Assembly: GCA_001657395.1 (NCBI GenBank)
Contig: LYSY01000002.1
Coordinates: 248,001 to 312,000 of the forward strand
Source of the DNA: Rhodospirillales bacterium BBD 1991-14
GTDB lineage: Bacteria; Pseudomonadota; Alphaproteobacteria; Kiloniellales; Kiloniellaceae
DNA length: 64,000 nucleotides
Reading direction: 5' to 3'
A program made the position numbers and the translations under genes. The first letter of the stretch is position 1. Each line of letters begins with the position of its first letter. This document shows, piece after piece, positions 28,623 through 37,659 of the stretch. A model generated the notes under the pieces. It did no database searches. It was not told the origin of the DNA and saw only the letters and a program-made list of their open reading frames with translations.

Positions 28623-28758
28623 GACGCTGATATGGCAGGACCGCGGAGGCCCGGCAAGTCACGGCCCTGCGAGGTAAGCCGGAACCCTTGTAACGGCCCC
28701 TGTCGCCAGCCTTGGAGTGGTCCTTGTCAGGGGGGCAGCCAGGGCGTACCTATGATCC

Positions 28759-29568
28759 ATGGACAGCGGGACAACCAAACCCTTCGCACCCCTGGTGGCG
28801 GTGCCGGCCTGCGTTCGGGCCGTGGACGGCCAGCCGTTCCACACGGTGGGCGACAAATACGTGCGCGCGCTGGCGCTCTGCGCCGGGGCGACGCCCCTGA
28901 TGCTGCCGTCACTGGGCGACGACCTGCCCGATCTGAAGGGCCTGGTGCGGCGTCTGGACGGGGTGATGCTGACGGGCAGCCCCTCCAACGTGCATCCCGA
29001 CCACTACGGCAAGATCGCCACGCCGGCGGCCGAGCCCTACGACCTGGAGCGCGACGCGACCAGCCTCGCCTTCATCCGCCTGGCACTGGCCGAGGGCCTG
29101 CCCCTGCTGGCCATCTGCCGCGGCTTTCAGGAGCTGAACGTCGCCCTCGGCGGCAGCCTGCACGCCCGGGTACACGAGCTCGAGGGCCGCATGGATCACC
29201 GCCGTCCGAAGCATCCGGAGCTGGACGTGCAGTACGGCCCCAAGCACCCGGTGCGCCTGCGCGCGGGCGGGCCCTTTGCCGCGCTGGCCGGCGCCGAGAG
29301 CCTTATGGTGAACTCGCTGCACTGGCAGGCCCTGGACCGGGTCGCGGACGATCTGGTTGAAGAGGCCTGGGCCGAGGACGGCACCGTGGAGGCTGTCTCG
29401 GTGTCCGGCGCGAGGGCCTTCGCCCTGGGTGTGCAGTGGCACCCGGAGTACAAGGCCTGGGAAAACCCTTTCTCCCAGCGCCTGTTCGAGGCCTTCGGCA
29501 CCGCCGCCGCACGGCGCGCCGCGGACCGGAACAACGCTCAAGACCACAGGCTCTCTGCGGTCTCTTGA
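28759..29568 (+). CDS. Class I glutamine amidotransferase-like hydrolase (PuuD/peptidase C26 type)
   Basis: A 269-residue cytoplasmic gamma-glutamyl hydrolase candidate. The catalytic cysteine is in LLAICRGFQELNVALGGSLH, and the His-Glu pair in LGVQWHPEYKAWENP. The N-terminal GKYVRAL-type segment appears as VGDKYVRALALCAGATPLML, and GVMLTGSPSNVHPDHY follows. Family members cleave gamma-glutamyl-GABA in putrescine breakdown or other gamma-glutamyl compounds; no putrescine genes lie nearby, so the substrate is open. Start 28759 is an ATG without a clear ribosome site. Confidence 0.88.
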   Translation: MDSGTTKPFAPLVAVPACVRAVDGQPFHTVGDKYVRALALCAGATPLMLPSLGDDLPDLKGLVRRLDGVMLTGSPSNVHPDHYGKIATPAAEPYDLERDATSLAFIRLALAEGLPLLAICRGFQELNVALGGSLHARVHELEGRMDHRRPKHPELDVQYGPKHPVRLRAGGPFAALAGAESLMVNSLHWQALDRVADDLVEEAWAEDGTVEAVSVSGARAFALGVQWHPEYKAWENPFSQRLFEAFGTAAARRAADRNNAQDHRLSAVS

Positions 29569-29778
29569 CCGGCTTTTTGACGCCAAGACATTGATCTCAA
29601 AAAGCTTTCGGGCCCCAGGCGATGCGGCGCAAAATCGTACCGCGCACGCAGATGTGAGATTGTAATGGCGTCGAATGATCCTAAATTAAGTGTTAACAGC
29701 CGGTGCCGCAAAGGCGTGCCGGCAATGAGCGGAAGGATGCATTCCCCTGCCTTCCTTTCGCTTCTCCGCGGAGAGAAT

Positions 29779-29818
29779 GGAACGCCCGGATCCCCCCCGA
29801 CCGGGCGTTCCTGCTTTT
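29779..29818 (+). terminator. Terminator-like hairpin
   Basis: Perfect 11-bp stem GGAACGCCCGG (29779-29789) / CCGGGCGTTCC (29801-29811), then TGCTTTT. It is 210 bases after the amidotransferase stop, far for that gene, so it may end a small transcript. Confidence 0.7.
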
Positions 29819-30010
29819 CAGCTCCCGGATCTGGCCGGCCGGCTGTGCAGCCACAGGCTTACACCCCCTTCTGATCTGGCTCGGCGTCCGCAGATCGTTG
29901 AGGGATCGTTGCGGGATCGTTGCGCAGGCGGTTCCATCGCCCCGCGCCTTGCATTAGCCTGCAGCCCGCAGTCCGCGCTTTTATTGCGATCCCGGAACGA
30001 TTCAATTCCA

Positions 30011-30030
30011 TTGTTCCGTTTCCGGAACAA
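30011..30030. promoter_or_regulatory. 20-bp palindrome upstream of xth
   Basis: TTGTTCCG-TTTC-CGGAACAA, 27 bases before the xth ATG; a second CCGGAACG lies 20 bases further up. It could be an operator; the binding protein is unknown. Confidence 0.45.
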
Positions 30031-30057
30031 CCACACCTCTAGCCCTTTGGAGCGCCC

Positions 30058-30849
30058 ATGCCCTTGCGCATAGCCACCTGGAACGTGAACTCGCTGCGCC
30101 AGCGCCTGGACCACCTGGCGCGCTTTGCAGAGGCCCACAGCCCCGACGTGATCTGCCTGCAGGAAATCAAGATGCCGACGGAGATCTTCCCGACGGAGGC
30201 CCTGGCGGCCATGGGCTATCCGCACTGCCTGGTGCATGGACAGAAGGGCTACAACGGGGTCGCCATCGTGTCCCGGCGTCGCTTCACGAAACCGAACAAG
30301 CAGGTCTGGTGCGGGCGGGACGACTGCCGGCACGTCGCCGTGGCGGTCGGCGGCGTCGAGCTTCACAACTTCTATGTGCCGGCCGGCGGCGACGTTCCGG
30401 ACCCGGAACAGAATGACAAGTTTGCCCACAAGCTCCGGTTCCTGACCGAGATGGCACGCTGGGCCAAGAAAGAGAAGCTGGCCGAGCGCAAGGCGGTGCT
30501 GGTGGGCGACCTCAACGTCGCGCCGCTGGAAAACGATGTGTGGAATCACAAGCGTTTACGCCGCAGCGTCGGCCATACGCCGGTGGAGAGCGAGCACATG
30601 GCGAAGCTCTGGAAGGCCGGCGGGCTGATCGACGTGCCGCGCCACTTTATTCCGGAGCCGGAACAGCTCTTCACCTGGTGGGGCTACCGCTTCCCGCAGG
30701 CCTTCGCGAAGAACTATGGCTGGCGGCTGGACCATATCCTCACCACCGAGCCTCTGCGCAAGCGGCTGAAAACACTGACGATCGCCCGCGAGACCCGCAC
30801 CTGGGAGAAACCCTCGGACCATGTGCCGGTCGTTTTGGACCTGAAATGA
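30058..30849 (+). CDS. xth: Exodeoxyribonuclease III (AP endonuclease)
   Basis: A 263-residue base-excision repair enzyme that nicks DNA at abasic sites and trims 3' ends. EEP-fold motifs are intact: RIATWNVNSLRQRL, DVICLQEIKM (metal Glu), LHNFYVPAGG, VLVGDLNVAP (Asp-Asn), the region WWGYRFPQAFAKNYGWRLDH, and the catalytic His in KPSDHVPVVLDL. Start 30058 follows TTGGAGCGCCC. A palindrome just upstream may regulate it. It runs tail to tail into the methyltransferase gene at 30895. Confidence 0.96.
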   Translation: MPLRIATWNVNSLRQRLDHLARFAEAHSPDVICLQEIKMPTEIFPTEALAAMGYPHCLVHGQKGYNGVAIVSRRRFTKPNKQVWCGRDDCRHVAVAVGGVELHNFYVPAGGDVPDPEQNDKFAHKLRFLTEMARWAKKEKLAERKAVLVGDLNVAPLENDVWNHKRLRRSVGHTPVESEHMAKLWKAGGLIDVPRHFIPEPEQLFTWWGYRFPQAFAKNYGWRLDHILTTEPLRKRLKTLTIARETRTWEKPSDHVPVVLDLK

Positions 30850-30894
30850 TCCCGCAGATCCGCCGCGCGGGTGGGCGATAAGCCCTGTGGCGGC

Positions 30895-31383
30895 CTATTC
30901 CTTGCGGAACAGGTAGTAGCGGCCCGGCCGCACCCCTTCCGGCAGGGCGATGACCTCGGCCTGCGGCCAGACCACGTCCTGGTCCGAAGCCACGACCCCG
31001 CCGCTGGCCAGCAGCAGCGGCAGTTGCCGGGCGACGAAGGCGGAGAGCCGGGCATCGTGGTCCGGCCGGCCGCTGCCCAGATCGGCATGGATCAGCGCGA
31101 TGCGGCCGTGAAAGCGCTCCACCGCGCCCTCAAGGGTCGCCTCCAGCGGGCCCTCGAAGAGATGGTCCGCGTCGGGAATGCAGTCCGGATGGGCGGCCAC
31201 CTTGCGTTCGAAGACGAAGATCTCGCGGCCCGGACAGCGCGTGCGCAGGTGGTCGAACGTACGTCCGTTGCCCAGCCCCAGTTCGAAGACCGGACCGGGC
31301 AGCGCCCCGACCAGGTCGACTGCCGCGTCGATGCAGGCCCGCTGGGCCTCCAGCCGGCGGATAAAGCTGTCGAGACGGCTCAC
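30895..31383 (-). CDS. Small class I SAM-dependent methyltransferase
   Basis: About 162 residues from a GTG at 31383 (MSRLDSFIRRLEAQRACIDA). The SAM-binding glycine loop is VFELGLGNGRTFDHLR, with later LIHADLGSGRPDHDA and the terminal PGRYYLFRKE. It matches my memory of the Methyltransf_17 type, whose members begin the same way. The frame remains open up to 31554 through a low-complexity SLRTDSLRT repeat and into the preceding gene, so the start is uncertain. It is the last gene of a minus-strand set after the ABC exporter and the cyclic-nucleotide-binding protein. Substrate unknown. Confidence 0.75.
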   Translation of the reverse strand: MSRLDSFIRRLEAQRACIDAAVDLVGALPGPVFELGLGNGRTFDHLRTRCPGREIFVFERKVAAHPDCIPDADHLFEGPLEATLEGAVERFHGRIALIHADLGSGRPDHDARLSAFVARQLPLLLASGGVVASDQDVVWPQAEVIALPEGVRPGRYYLFRKE

Positions 31384-31507
31384 GAGGAGGCAGGTCCGCA
31401 GGCTGTCGGTCCGCAGGCTGTCCGGGCGGACAGAGCAGCGATAGGCACGCCGGCCGCTGCCGGGTCTTGCCTCTGCAAAGCGGTGATGCGGGATCCGGGC
31501 TCGGTCC

Positions 31508-31957
31508 TCATCCAGCCGCCCGGGCAACGCGAAGCTGCGTCGTCGTCTGCTCAAGGCGGTGGGCCAGCACGCGCATCACCTCCACACCCATCTCCGGAAA
31601 GTCCATGATCATGCGAAAGAAGAGATCCTTCGTGATCTTTAAGGTGGTGAGTTGAGAGGCCGCTTCAACAGAGGCGGTGCGCGGAATATCACAAAGAATG
31701 GCGATTTCGCCGATAATCTCGTTCTCGGCCAGTTGGGCCACCCGCAGCGGGCCGTCATCCCCCTCGACCAGGATGTCCGCCTTGCCGTCCAGCACGATGT
31801 AGGCCGCATCGCCCATTTCGCCCTGATTGAACAGCCGCTGGCCCGGTTTGAAGGTCAGGCGTTCGCTGGCAAAGGCCATGAGTTTCAGCTTTGCCGGATC
31901 GATCTCCGAAAAGATCGGTATCCGCCGCAGGATCTCGACTTCTTGATCAATGCTCAT
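31508..31957 (-). CDS. Stand-alone cyclic-nucleotide-binding domain protein
   Basis: A 149-residue CRP-fold sensory domain without a DNA-binding helix-turn-helix. The beta-barrel is complete (FKPGQRLFNQGEMGDAAYIV, DGKADILVEGDDGPLRVAQL), and the phosphate-binding cassette reads GEIAILCDIPRTASVEA with the Glu and Arg needed for cyclic nucleotide. Only the C-helix follows (RVLAHRLEQTTTQLRVA). It lies 69 bases downstream of the ABC exporter gene and probably shares its transcript, so it may regulate that exporter by direct contact. A membrane adenylate cyclase is encoded 15 kb away. Confidence 0.92.
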   Translation of the reverse strand: MSIDQEVEILRRIPIFSEIDPAKLKLMAFASERLTFKPGQRLFNQGEMGDAAYIVLDGKADILVEGDDGPLRVAQLAENEIIGEIAILCDIPRTASVEAASQLTTLKITKDLFFRMIMDFPEMGVEVMRVLAHRLEQTTTQLRVARAAG

Positions 31958-32026
31958 CGCCCGCTTCCTTGTTCCTCTCTTATCGGGCGCGCCCGCACCG
32001 GGGCGCAGCCTTTATTGGCCCGTCGC

Positions 32027-34744
32027 CTACTCTGCGGCGACCAGCGTTTTGAATGTCGTGCCCTTCTCCCGCAGGTCCTGATAGCTGCCCTGCTCGACCA
32101 GACGACCGTTACCCATCACCAGAATCATCTCGAAGCGGCTGGCCAGTTCCGGGCGCTGCAGCGTCCAGATGACGCCGCGCCCCTTGCGCCGTTCGAGGAT
32201 GCTCTCGATCAGGCGCACCTGGCTGGAACGGTCGAGCACCGAGGCGGCCTCGTTGACGATCAGGAGATCCGGGTTCTTGAGCAGCGCCCGGCCGATCGCC
32301 AGCTTCTGGCGCTGACCGGCGGAAAGCCGGCCGCCGCCGATGCCGACGTTGTAGTCCAGGCCAACCTCGATCACCGTCTGACGCAGACCGAGGTCGTCGA
32401 GCACTTCGAGGAGGGTCCGTCCGATGGTCTCTTCCGCCTGGGCCTGGCCGTAAGCCAGCCGCCCGAACAGGATGTTGTCCTGCAGCGAGGCGGCGGCGTT
32501 GTAGGCATCGGCGCGGTAGAACTCGACCGCATCGGGACAGTCCCGCTCCAGGCGTTCGGCCAGGCGCCGGCGCGCATCGATCAGACGCTCGGCCATGCTC
32601 TCGTCGACCAGCCCCAGGCGGTGGCGGGCCTCGACATACTTGAACGGCAGGCCCAGCAGCAGCTGGCGTGCCGCCTTGTCCAGCGCCTCGATGCCCAGGT
32701 TGTCGACGCGCGTGACGATGGTGCGGAACTCCGGCAGGTCGTCGTCGCTGATGAAGCTGAACTGCTCGAAGAAGGGATGGCCCGGCGGCAGATCGGCGAA
32801 GATCTCCACCATGGTCTTGGCAATGGTCACGCCCATGGTGACGAAGTTGTCGGTGAGCCCTGCCTCGCGGAGGATGGTGCGCACCGTTTCGTTGCTGGCC
32901 AGTTCCTCCGACACGAAGTCGTGGCGCCGGGGCGTCCCGAACAGCAGGTTCTCGGCAACGCTGGCGTTGAAGTTGTAGGCATCGGCCTCGAAGCGGATGA
33001 CGAGGTCTTCGTTGCCGCTGGTCGCCAGCCGCTCGATGATCGCGGCGCGGGCCATCAGGATCCCGTCGGCCACATCCGGCTTGCTGACCGGGTCGATGGT
33101 GCCCGTGAGCCCGAAACGATAGGCATCGTCGACAAGGTCCACGGTGGAGAGCACGTCGAGCATGCGCTCGGTGATGTCCGCCTCTCCCTCCGCACCGGCG
33201 GCGTGATAGTCGATCCAGTCGTCGTGGATATCCAAGTCCGGATTGCCGGACCTGCGGCTTTCGGCCCTGTCGAAGGCAGAGGTGGAGTGCTCCGGGTCGG
33301 CGGAGATCACCGGCCGGTGCTTGAGGCCGTAGAGCAGGTTGTTCCGCAGCGAGCCGGTGAAGTGATAGGCGTTCTGGCCGACGTAGGAGATGCGCCGGCC
33401 AGTCACGGCGGCGGGCAGCGCATCGACGTCACGGCCGCCGATGCGCAGTGACCCGGAGCTCGGCTCCAGCAGTCCGGCGAGCAGGAGGCTGAGCTGCTCC
33501 ATCCCGCTGCCGCTCTGGCCCACAACGGCGATGTGCTGGGTGGACTCCGCAGTGAAGCTGACCGACCGCAGCAGCGGGATGTCGTTCTCGTCCAGGAGCG
33601 AGAGAGCGGAAGCGACCAGGGGGCCCTCCAGCGGCGCACCCGGGTCGTTCTCGACGGCCTGGCGCTCAGGATCGATCAGCGCCGGGGGCTGGAACTGTTC
33701 GATCACCTGCTCGTACTTGATCTGCACGTCCAGGCGTTGCTGGTCCCAGTTGATCAGTTCCTTGATCGGCGCCGGCAGGTCCTTGTAGGCGGCGATGACC
33801 GCCACCAGGGCACCGATGTCCAGATGGCCGGTGATCGCCAGCAGACCGCCGCCGAGGTAGAACATGAAGGGCGTGATCTGGGCCAGCAGGTTGTTCAGGA
33901 ACTTGACGAAGAACTTACGCTGATAGATCTCGTAGCGGATCTTGAAGATGCGGCCCAGACGCGCCGTCAGATCCGCGCGCTCGTAGTTGGTGGTGTCGTT
34001 GGCGTGGATCTCGACCGCACCGTCGATCAGCTCGCCGATCCGCCCGGCCAGCATGCGCGCCGTCAGCTGCCGCTCGCGCCCCAGCACCAGAATGCGCCGC
34101 CGCAGCCGCGGGATCAGAAAGGCCTGGAACAGCACCACCGCGGCCGCGACCAGACCGAGCCAGATCGACTGCACCATGATGAAGGCCAGCGCAGTCAGCG
34201 CCTGTCCGCCGAGGAAGATGGGCGTCGCGAAGGCATCGCCGATGAAGCCGCCCAGCGGCTCCACCTCGTCCTTGATCATCGTCGCCATTTCGGACGGCTT
34301 GACGCGGCGGATCTGCGGCAGCGGGAAGCGCAGGATGCGGTCGCTCAGTTCGTAGCGCAGACGCCGCAGCAGGCGTTCGCCCAAGCGCCCCTTGCGGGTG
34401 TTGATGACGAACTTGAAGAGCCCGTTGACGATGACCAGGCTGAGAAAGACCAGACTGAGGGCGGTCAGCATGTCGGCCTGAGCCAGGGACAGGCCGTCGA
34501 ACAGCAGCACCGGCTCCCCGAAAAGGCTCTCGCCGAAAGGCATATGCAGCCGGAAAAACGGCTGCGTGGCGCCGGGGCCGTCGAAGCCCTGACCCTGGAT
34601 GCCCTGGTTGACGATCTGCTTGGGCAGGTTCAGGGAGAAGTAGTAGAAGGGCAGCGATACGATAACCAGAAGCAGAATGAAGAGCTGCTCGGGCCGGCTG
34701 TGGTGCCACACGTATTTGAAGATGTTTGGTTCCATACCCATCAC
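32027..34744 (-). CDS. ABC exporter with split, degenerate nucleotide-binding domain
   Basis: A 905-residue half-transporter; ordinary members are about 600. An N-terminal exporter membrane domain (about 1-340, helices LFILLLVIVSLPFYYFSL, MLTALSLVFLSLVIVNGLF and others) is followed by an ATPase domain interrupted by about 280 residues between its Q-loop and signature. Walker A is GQSGSGME (409-416), with Met in place of the phosphate-binding Lys. Walker B is LLIVNE, with Asn for Asp. The switch His is absent (WTLQRP, 860-864). The signature LSAGQ (807-811) is normal. Q-loop-like motifs recur at about 454-473, 587-603 and 745-761 (NAYHFTGSLRNNLLYG, DAYNFNASVAENLLFG, DAYNAAASLQDNILFG). Starts GTG 34744, ATG 34741 and ATG 34735 all lack a clear ribosome site. 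Substrate unknown. Confidence 0.88.
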   Translation of the reverse strand: MMGMEPNIFKYVWHHSRPEQLFILLLVIVSLPFYYFSLNLPKQIVNQGIQGQGFDGPGATQPFFRLHMPFGESLFGEPVLLFDGLSLAQADMLTALSLVFLSLVIVNGLFKFVINTRKGRLGERLLRRLRYELSDRILRFPLPQIRRVKPSEMATMIKDEVEPLGGFIGDAFATPIFLGGQALTALAFIMVQSIWLGLVAAAVVLFQAFLIPRLRRRILVLGRERQLTARMLAGRIGELIDGAVEIHANDTTNYERADLTARLGRIFKIRYEIYQRKFFVKFLNNLLAQITPFMFYLGGGLLAITGHLDIGALVAVIAAYKDLPAPIKELINWDQQRLDVQIKYEQVIEQFQPPALIDPERQAVENDPGAPLEGPLVASALSLLDENDIPLLRSVSFTAESTQHIAVVGQSGSGMEQLSLLLAGLLEPSSGSLRIGGRDVDALPAAVTGRRISYVGQNAYHFTGSLRNNLLYGLKHRPVISADPEHSTSAFDRAESRRSGNPDLDIHDDWIDYHAAGAEGEADITERMLDVLSTVDLVDDAYRFGLTGTIDPVSKPDVADGILMARAAIIERLATSGNEDLVIRFEADAYNFNASVAENLLFGTPRRHDFVSEELASNETVRTILREAGLTDNFVTMGVTIAKTMVEIFADLPPGHPFFEQFSFISDDDLPEFRTIVTRVDNLGIEALDKAARQLLLGLPFKYVEARHRLGLVDESMAERLIDARRRLAERLERDCPDAVEFYRADAYNAAASLQDNILFGRLAYGQAQAEETIGRTLLEVLDDLGLRQTVIEVGLDYNVGIGGGRLSAGQRQKLAIGRALLKNPDLLIVNEAASVLDRSSQVRLIESILERRKGRGVIWTLQRPELASRFEMILVMGNGRLVEQGSYQDLREKGTTFKTLVAAE

Positions 34745-34986
34745 GGACCCGGGCTAACCGCTTGATCCAGCAGCCAGCTTCCGCTTTGCTCCCGTCTTTT
34801 CCGCTTGGCAACTTAGCCCATGGTCCGCAGCGGGTAAACGCCTGCCCCGGAGTGCGGCGGCAAACCCGGATCACGGCTTTGTGGGCTCCCGCCGGCGAGG
34901 ATTGAGTGGGGTTCCGGGTCGGCGGGGCCTATGTCATAGTCCCGCCGGCGCCCGGCGCATCGTCTAGGGAAGAGGGAGGAGGCCGC

Positions 34987-36213
34987 GTGAAGGATAGCCG
35001 CAAGGGCAAGCGTGTCCTCATCTACAGCCACGACAGCTTCGGCCTGGGCCACCTGCGCCGCTGCCGGGAGATCGCCCATACCCTGGCGGAAGCCCACAAG
35101 GCGCTCTCGGTGCTGATCCTCTCCGGGTCCCCCATCATCGGATCCTTCGATTTCCGCGCCCGGGTCGATTTCGTGCGGGTGCCCGGCGTGATCAAGCTGC
35201 GCAACGGCGACTACACCTCCCTGGCGCTGCACATCGACATCGAGCAGACCATGGAGATGCGCGCCTCCATCATCGAGCACACCGCCAAGGCCTTCGACCC
35301 GCACCTCTTCATCGTCGACAAGGAACCGCTCGGCCTGCGTGGGGAGGTGGAGGGCACCCTCGCCATGCTGCATCAGCGGGGCACGCCCTGTGTTCTGGGT
35401 CTGCGCGACGTCATGGACGAGCCCGGGCTGCTGGCACCGGAGTGGGAGCGCAAGCAGGTGGCACCGGCGCTGGCGCGCTACTACGACGACATCTGGGTCT
35501 ATGGTCTGCCCCAGGTCTGCGACCCGCTGGAGGGCATCGACCTGCCGGACTCCGTTCGCAAGAAGATGACTTACACGGGCTACCTGCGCCGCAGCATGCC
35601 GGAGGCGGGCGCCCAGGTGACCCTGGAGAAGATCGGCGAGCCCTATATCCTGGTCACGGCCGGCGGCGGCGGCGACGGTGAGGCGATCATCGACTGGGTG
35701 CTGCGCGCCTACGAGGGCGATGCGGAAATGCCCCATCCGGCCCTGCTGGTTCTCGGACCCTTCATGAACAGCGAGGTCCAGGCGGATCTGCAGGCGCGGG
35801 CGGCGAAGCTGCCCAACGTCGAAGCCATCACCTTCGAAGCGCGCATCGAGAACCTGGTCGACCGCGCGGTCGGCATGGTCTGCATGGGCGGCTACAACAC
35901 CTTCTGCGAAGTGCTCTCCTTCGACAAGCGTGCGCTGGTGGTGCCACGCACGGAACCGCGCATGGAACAGCACATCCGCGCGTCCCGGGCGCAGGATCTG
36001 GGGCTGATCCGCATGCTGCGCGACGACGGCGTGCGCGATGCGAAGCTCATGGCAACGGCGCTGCGCAACCTGCCGCAGCAGAGCCGCCCGTCGGAGGTGG
36101 TGATCCCGGGCCTGCTGGACGGCGCCGGGAACGTCGTGCGCCTGGCCGACCATTGGCTTGAGCAAGGCGGCAGCGGACTGAGCCTGGCCGAAGCAACGCA
36201 GGGGCAGGCGTGA
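34987..36213 (+). CDS. GT28/MurG-like glycosyltransferase
   Basis: A 408-residue GT-B-fold protein. The N-terminal glycine-rich entry is YSHDSFGLGHLRRCREIAHT, and the donor-site half carries LVTAGGGGDGEAIIDWVL and VCMGGYNTFCEVLSFDKRAL, then VVPRTEPRMEQHIRA, all typical of MurG/UGT-type enzymes. It is homologous to the enzyme at 39428. I chose the GTG at 34987 because GGGAGGAGG lies just upstream; an ATG 81 bases earlier is open. It is the first of seven tightly packed plus-strand genes, divergent from the unusual ABC exporter. Sugar and acceptor unknown. Confidence 0.85.
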   Translation: MKDSRKGKRVLIYSHDSFGLGHLRRCREIAHTLAEAHKALSVLILSGSPIIGSFDFRARVDFVRVPGVIKLRNGDYTSLALHIDIEQTMEMRASIIEHTAKAFDPHLFIVDKEPLGLRGEVEGTLAMLHQRGTPCVLGLRDVMDEPGLLAPEWERKQVAPALARYYDDIWVYGLPQVCDPLEGIDLPDSVRKKMTYTGYLRRSMPEAGAQVTLEKIGEPYILVTAGGGGDGEAIIDWVLRAYEGDAEMPHPALLVLGPFMNSEVQADLQARAAKLPNVEAITFEARIENLVDRAVGMVCMGGYNTFCEVLSFDKRALVVPRTEPRMEQHIRASRAQDLGLIRMLRDDGVRDAKLMATALRNLPQQSRPSEVVIPGLLDGAGNVVRLADHWLEQGGSGLSLAEATQGQA

Positions 36214-37640
36214 CCGAACCCGCAGTCCGGCGCCCGGCGGCGGAGACGCCCCCTGCAGACGCCCTCCCAGACACTGCCGCAGACACTGCCGCAGCGCAGG
36301 GCGCGGCAGGCGGCAGCCCCGGGCAGGATCAAAGGCCGGCCCGAAAGCAGGTTCGAAATCAGGTCCAAGGGCCGATCCAGGGACCGACCTTAGGGGTCGT
36401 GCTGAAGGGCTATCCGCGCCTTTCGGAAACCTTCATCGCCCAGGAACTCCTGGCCCTCCAGCAGCGCGGCTTCGGCCTGCGCCTGATTTCCCTGCGCCAT
36501 CCGACGGACCGCAAGCGCCACCCGGTTCATGACGAGATCACGGCGCCGGTCTGCTATCTGCCGGAATACCTCTACCAGGAAGCGCTGCGCGTGCTGGCCG
36601 GCTGGTGGCACGCCCGGCGCCTGCCCGGATATCGCGCGGCGTGGCGTGCCTTCCTGAAGGACCTGCGGCGCGATCTGACGCCCAACCGGGTGCGGCGCTT
36701 CGGCCAGGCCTGCGTGCTGGCCGCCGAGTTGCCGGCGGAGGTGGAGAGGCTCTACGCCCACTTCCTGCACACGCCGGCCTCGGTGGCGCGCTATACCAGC
36801 CTGCTGCGGGGACTGCCCTGGAGCGTGTCGGCCCATGCGAAGGACATCTGGACGATCCCGGACTGGGAAAAGCGCGAGAAGCTGGCAGAGGCGGACTGGC
36901 TGGTCACCTGCACGGCCTACGGCGCCCGGCACCTGCGCGACCTGGCGCCGGAGCCCGGGCGCGTGACGCTGCTCTACCACGGGCTCGACCTCACCCGCTT
37001 CGCCGCACCTGCGCCCCAGGAGACCGGGGCCCCGCCGCACGACGGCAGCGCGCCCGACCGCCGGGTCCGCCTGCTTTCGGTCGGCCGCCTGGTCGAGAAA
37101 AAGGGCTATGACGACCTGCTGCCGGCGCTCGCGGCGCTGCCGGACAGCCTGCACTGGGACCTCACCCATGTCGGCGGCGGCCCATTGGCTGAAAAACTGA
37201 AGGCGCAGGCCGCCACGCTCGGCCTGGGCGCGCGGATTGCGTGGCGCGGCCCCCTTGCGCAGGAGGAGATTCTGGCCCTCTACCGCCAGAGCGACCTCTT
37301 CGTCCTGGCCAGCCGTATCGCCAGGAGCGGCGACCGCGACGGGCTGCCCAACGTTCTCATGGAGGCGCAAAGCCAGGGTCTGGCCTGTCTTGCCACTGCC
37401 GTCGCCGCCATTCCGGAACTGATCGAGGACGGCGTCAGCGGCGCCCTGGTTCCGCCCGGGGATCCGGCCGGCCTTGCCGCGGCTCTCGCCGCGCTGATCG
37501 CCGACCCGGCACGGCGCGCGCGCCTCGGCAGGGCCGGCCAGGCCCGGGTGCGCGGCGAATTTGATATGAAGCGCGGAATCGATACGCTAGACAGTTTGTT
37601 CAGGGCCGGCGGGGCGAATACCCTTGCCGGATCGCTATAG
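36210..37640 (+). CDS. GT4-family glycosyltransferase
   Basis: A 476-residue GT-B enzyme of the colanic-acid type. After a low-complexity N-terminus of about 60 residues (rich in A, P, Q; DTAADTAA duplicated) come GVVLKGYPRLSETFIAQELL, HAKDIWTIPDWEKREKLAEA and LLYHGLDLTRF. The donor site follows with LLSVGRLVEKKGYDDLLPAL, and the family's second Glu in RSGDRDGLPNVLMEAQSQGL. It transfers a sugar from a nucleotide donor with retention, probably to a lipid-linked or surface glycan. Its ATG overlaps the stop of the preceding gene by four bases. Confidence 0.9.
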   Translation: MTEPAVRRPAAETPPADALPDTAADTAAAQGAAGGSPGQDQRPARKQVRNQVQGPIQGPTLGVVLKGYPRLSETFIAQELLALQQRGFGLRLISLRHPTDRKRHPVHDEITAPVCYLPEYLYQEALRVLAGWWHARRLPGYRAAWRAFLKDLRRDLTPNRVRRFGQACVLAAELPAEVERLYAHFLHTPASVARYTSLLRGLPWSVSAHAKDIWTIPDWEKREKLAEADWLVTCTAYGARHLRDLAPEPGRVTLLYHGLDLTRFAAPAPQETGAPPHDGSAPDRRVRLLSVGRLVEKKGYDDLLPALAALPDSLHWDLTHVGGGPLAEKLKAQAATLGLGARIAWRGPLAQEEILALYRQSDLFVLASRIARSGDRDGLPNVLMEAQSQGLACLATAVAAIPELIEDGVSGALVPPGDPAGLAAALAALIADPARRARLGRAGQARVRGEFDMKRGIDTLDSLFRAGGANTLAGSL

Positions 37641-37659
37641 GATTTGTGTATTCAGCGTT

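Larger units (their letters stand above)
29569..30057. other. Intergenic region between the amidotransferase gene and xth
   Basis: No supported gene in 489 bases. The region contains a strong terminator-like hairpin (29779-29818), a doubled GGATCGTTGC near 29905-29925 and a 20-bp palindrome close to xth. A small non-coding RNA ending at the hairpin is possible but unproven. Confidence 0.6.

Noticed and set aside
30011-30030. LexA/SOS box before xth
   Set aside because: The palindrome is GTTC-N8-GAAC, not the GTTC-N7-GTTC direct repeat of alphaproteobacterial LexA.
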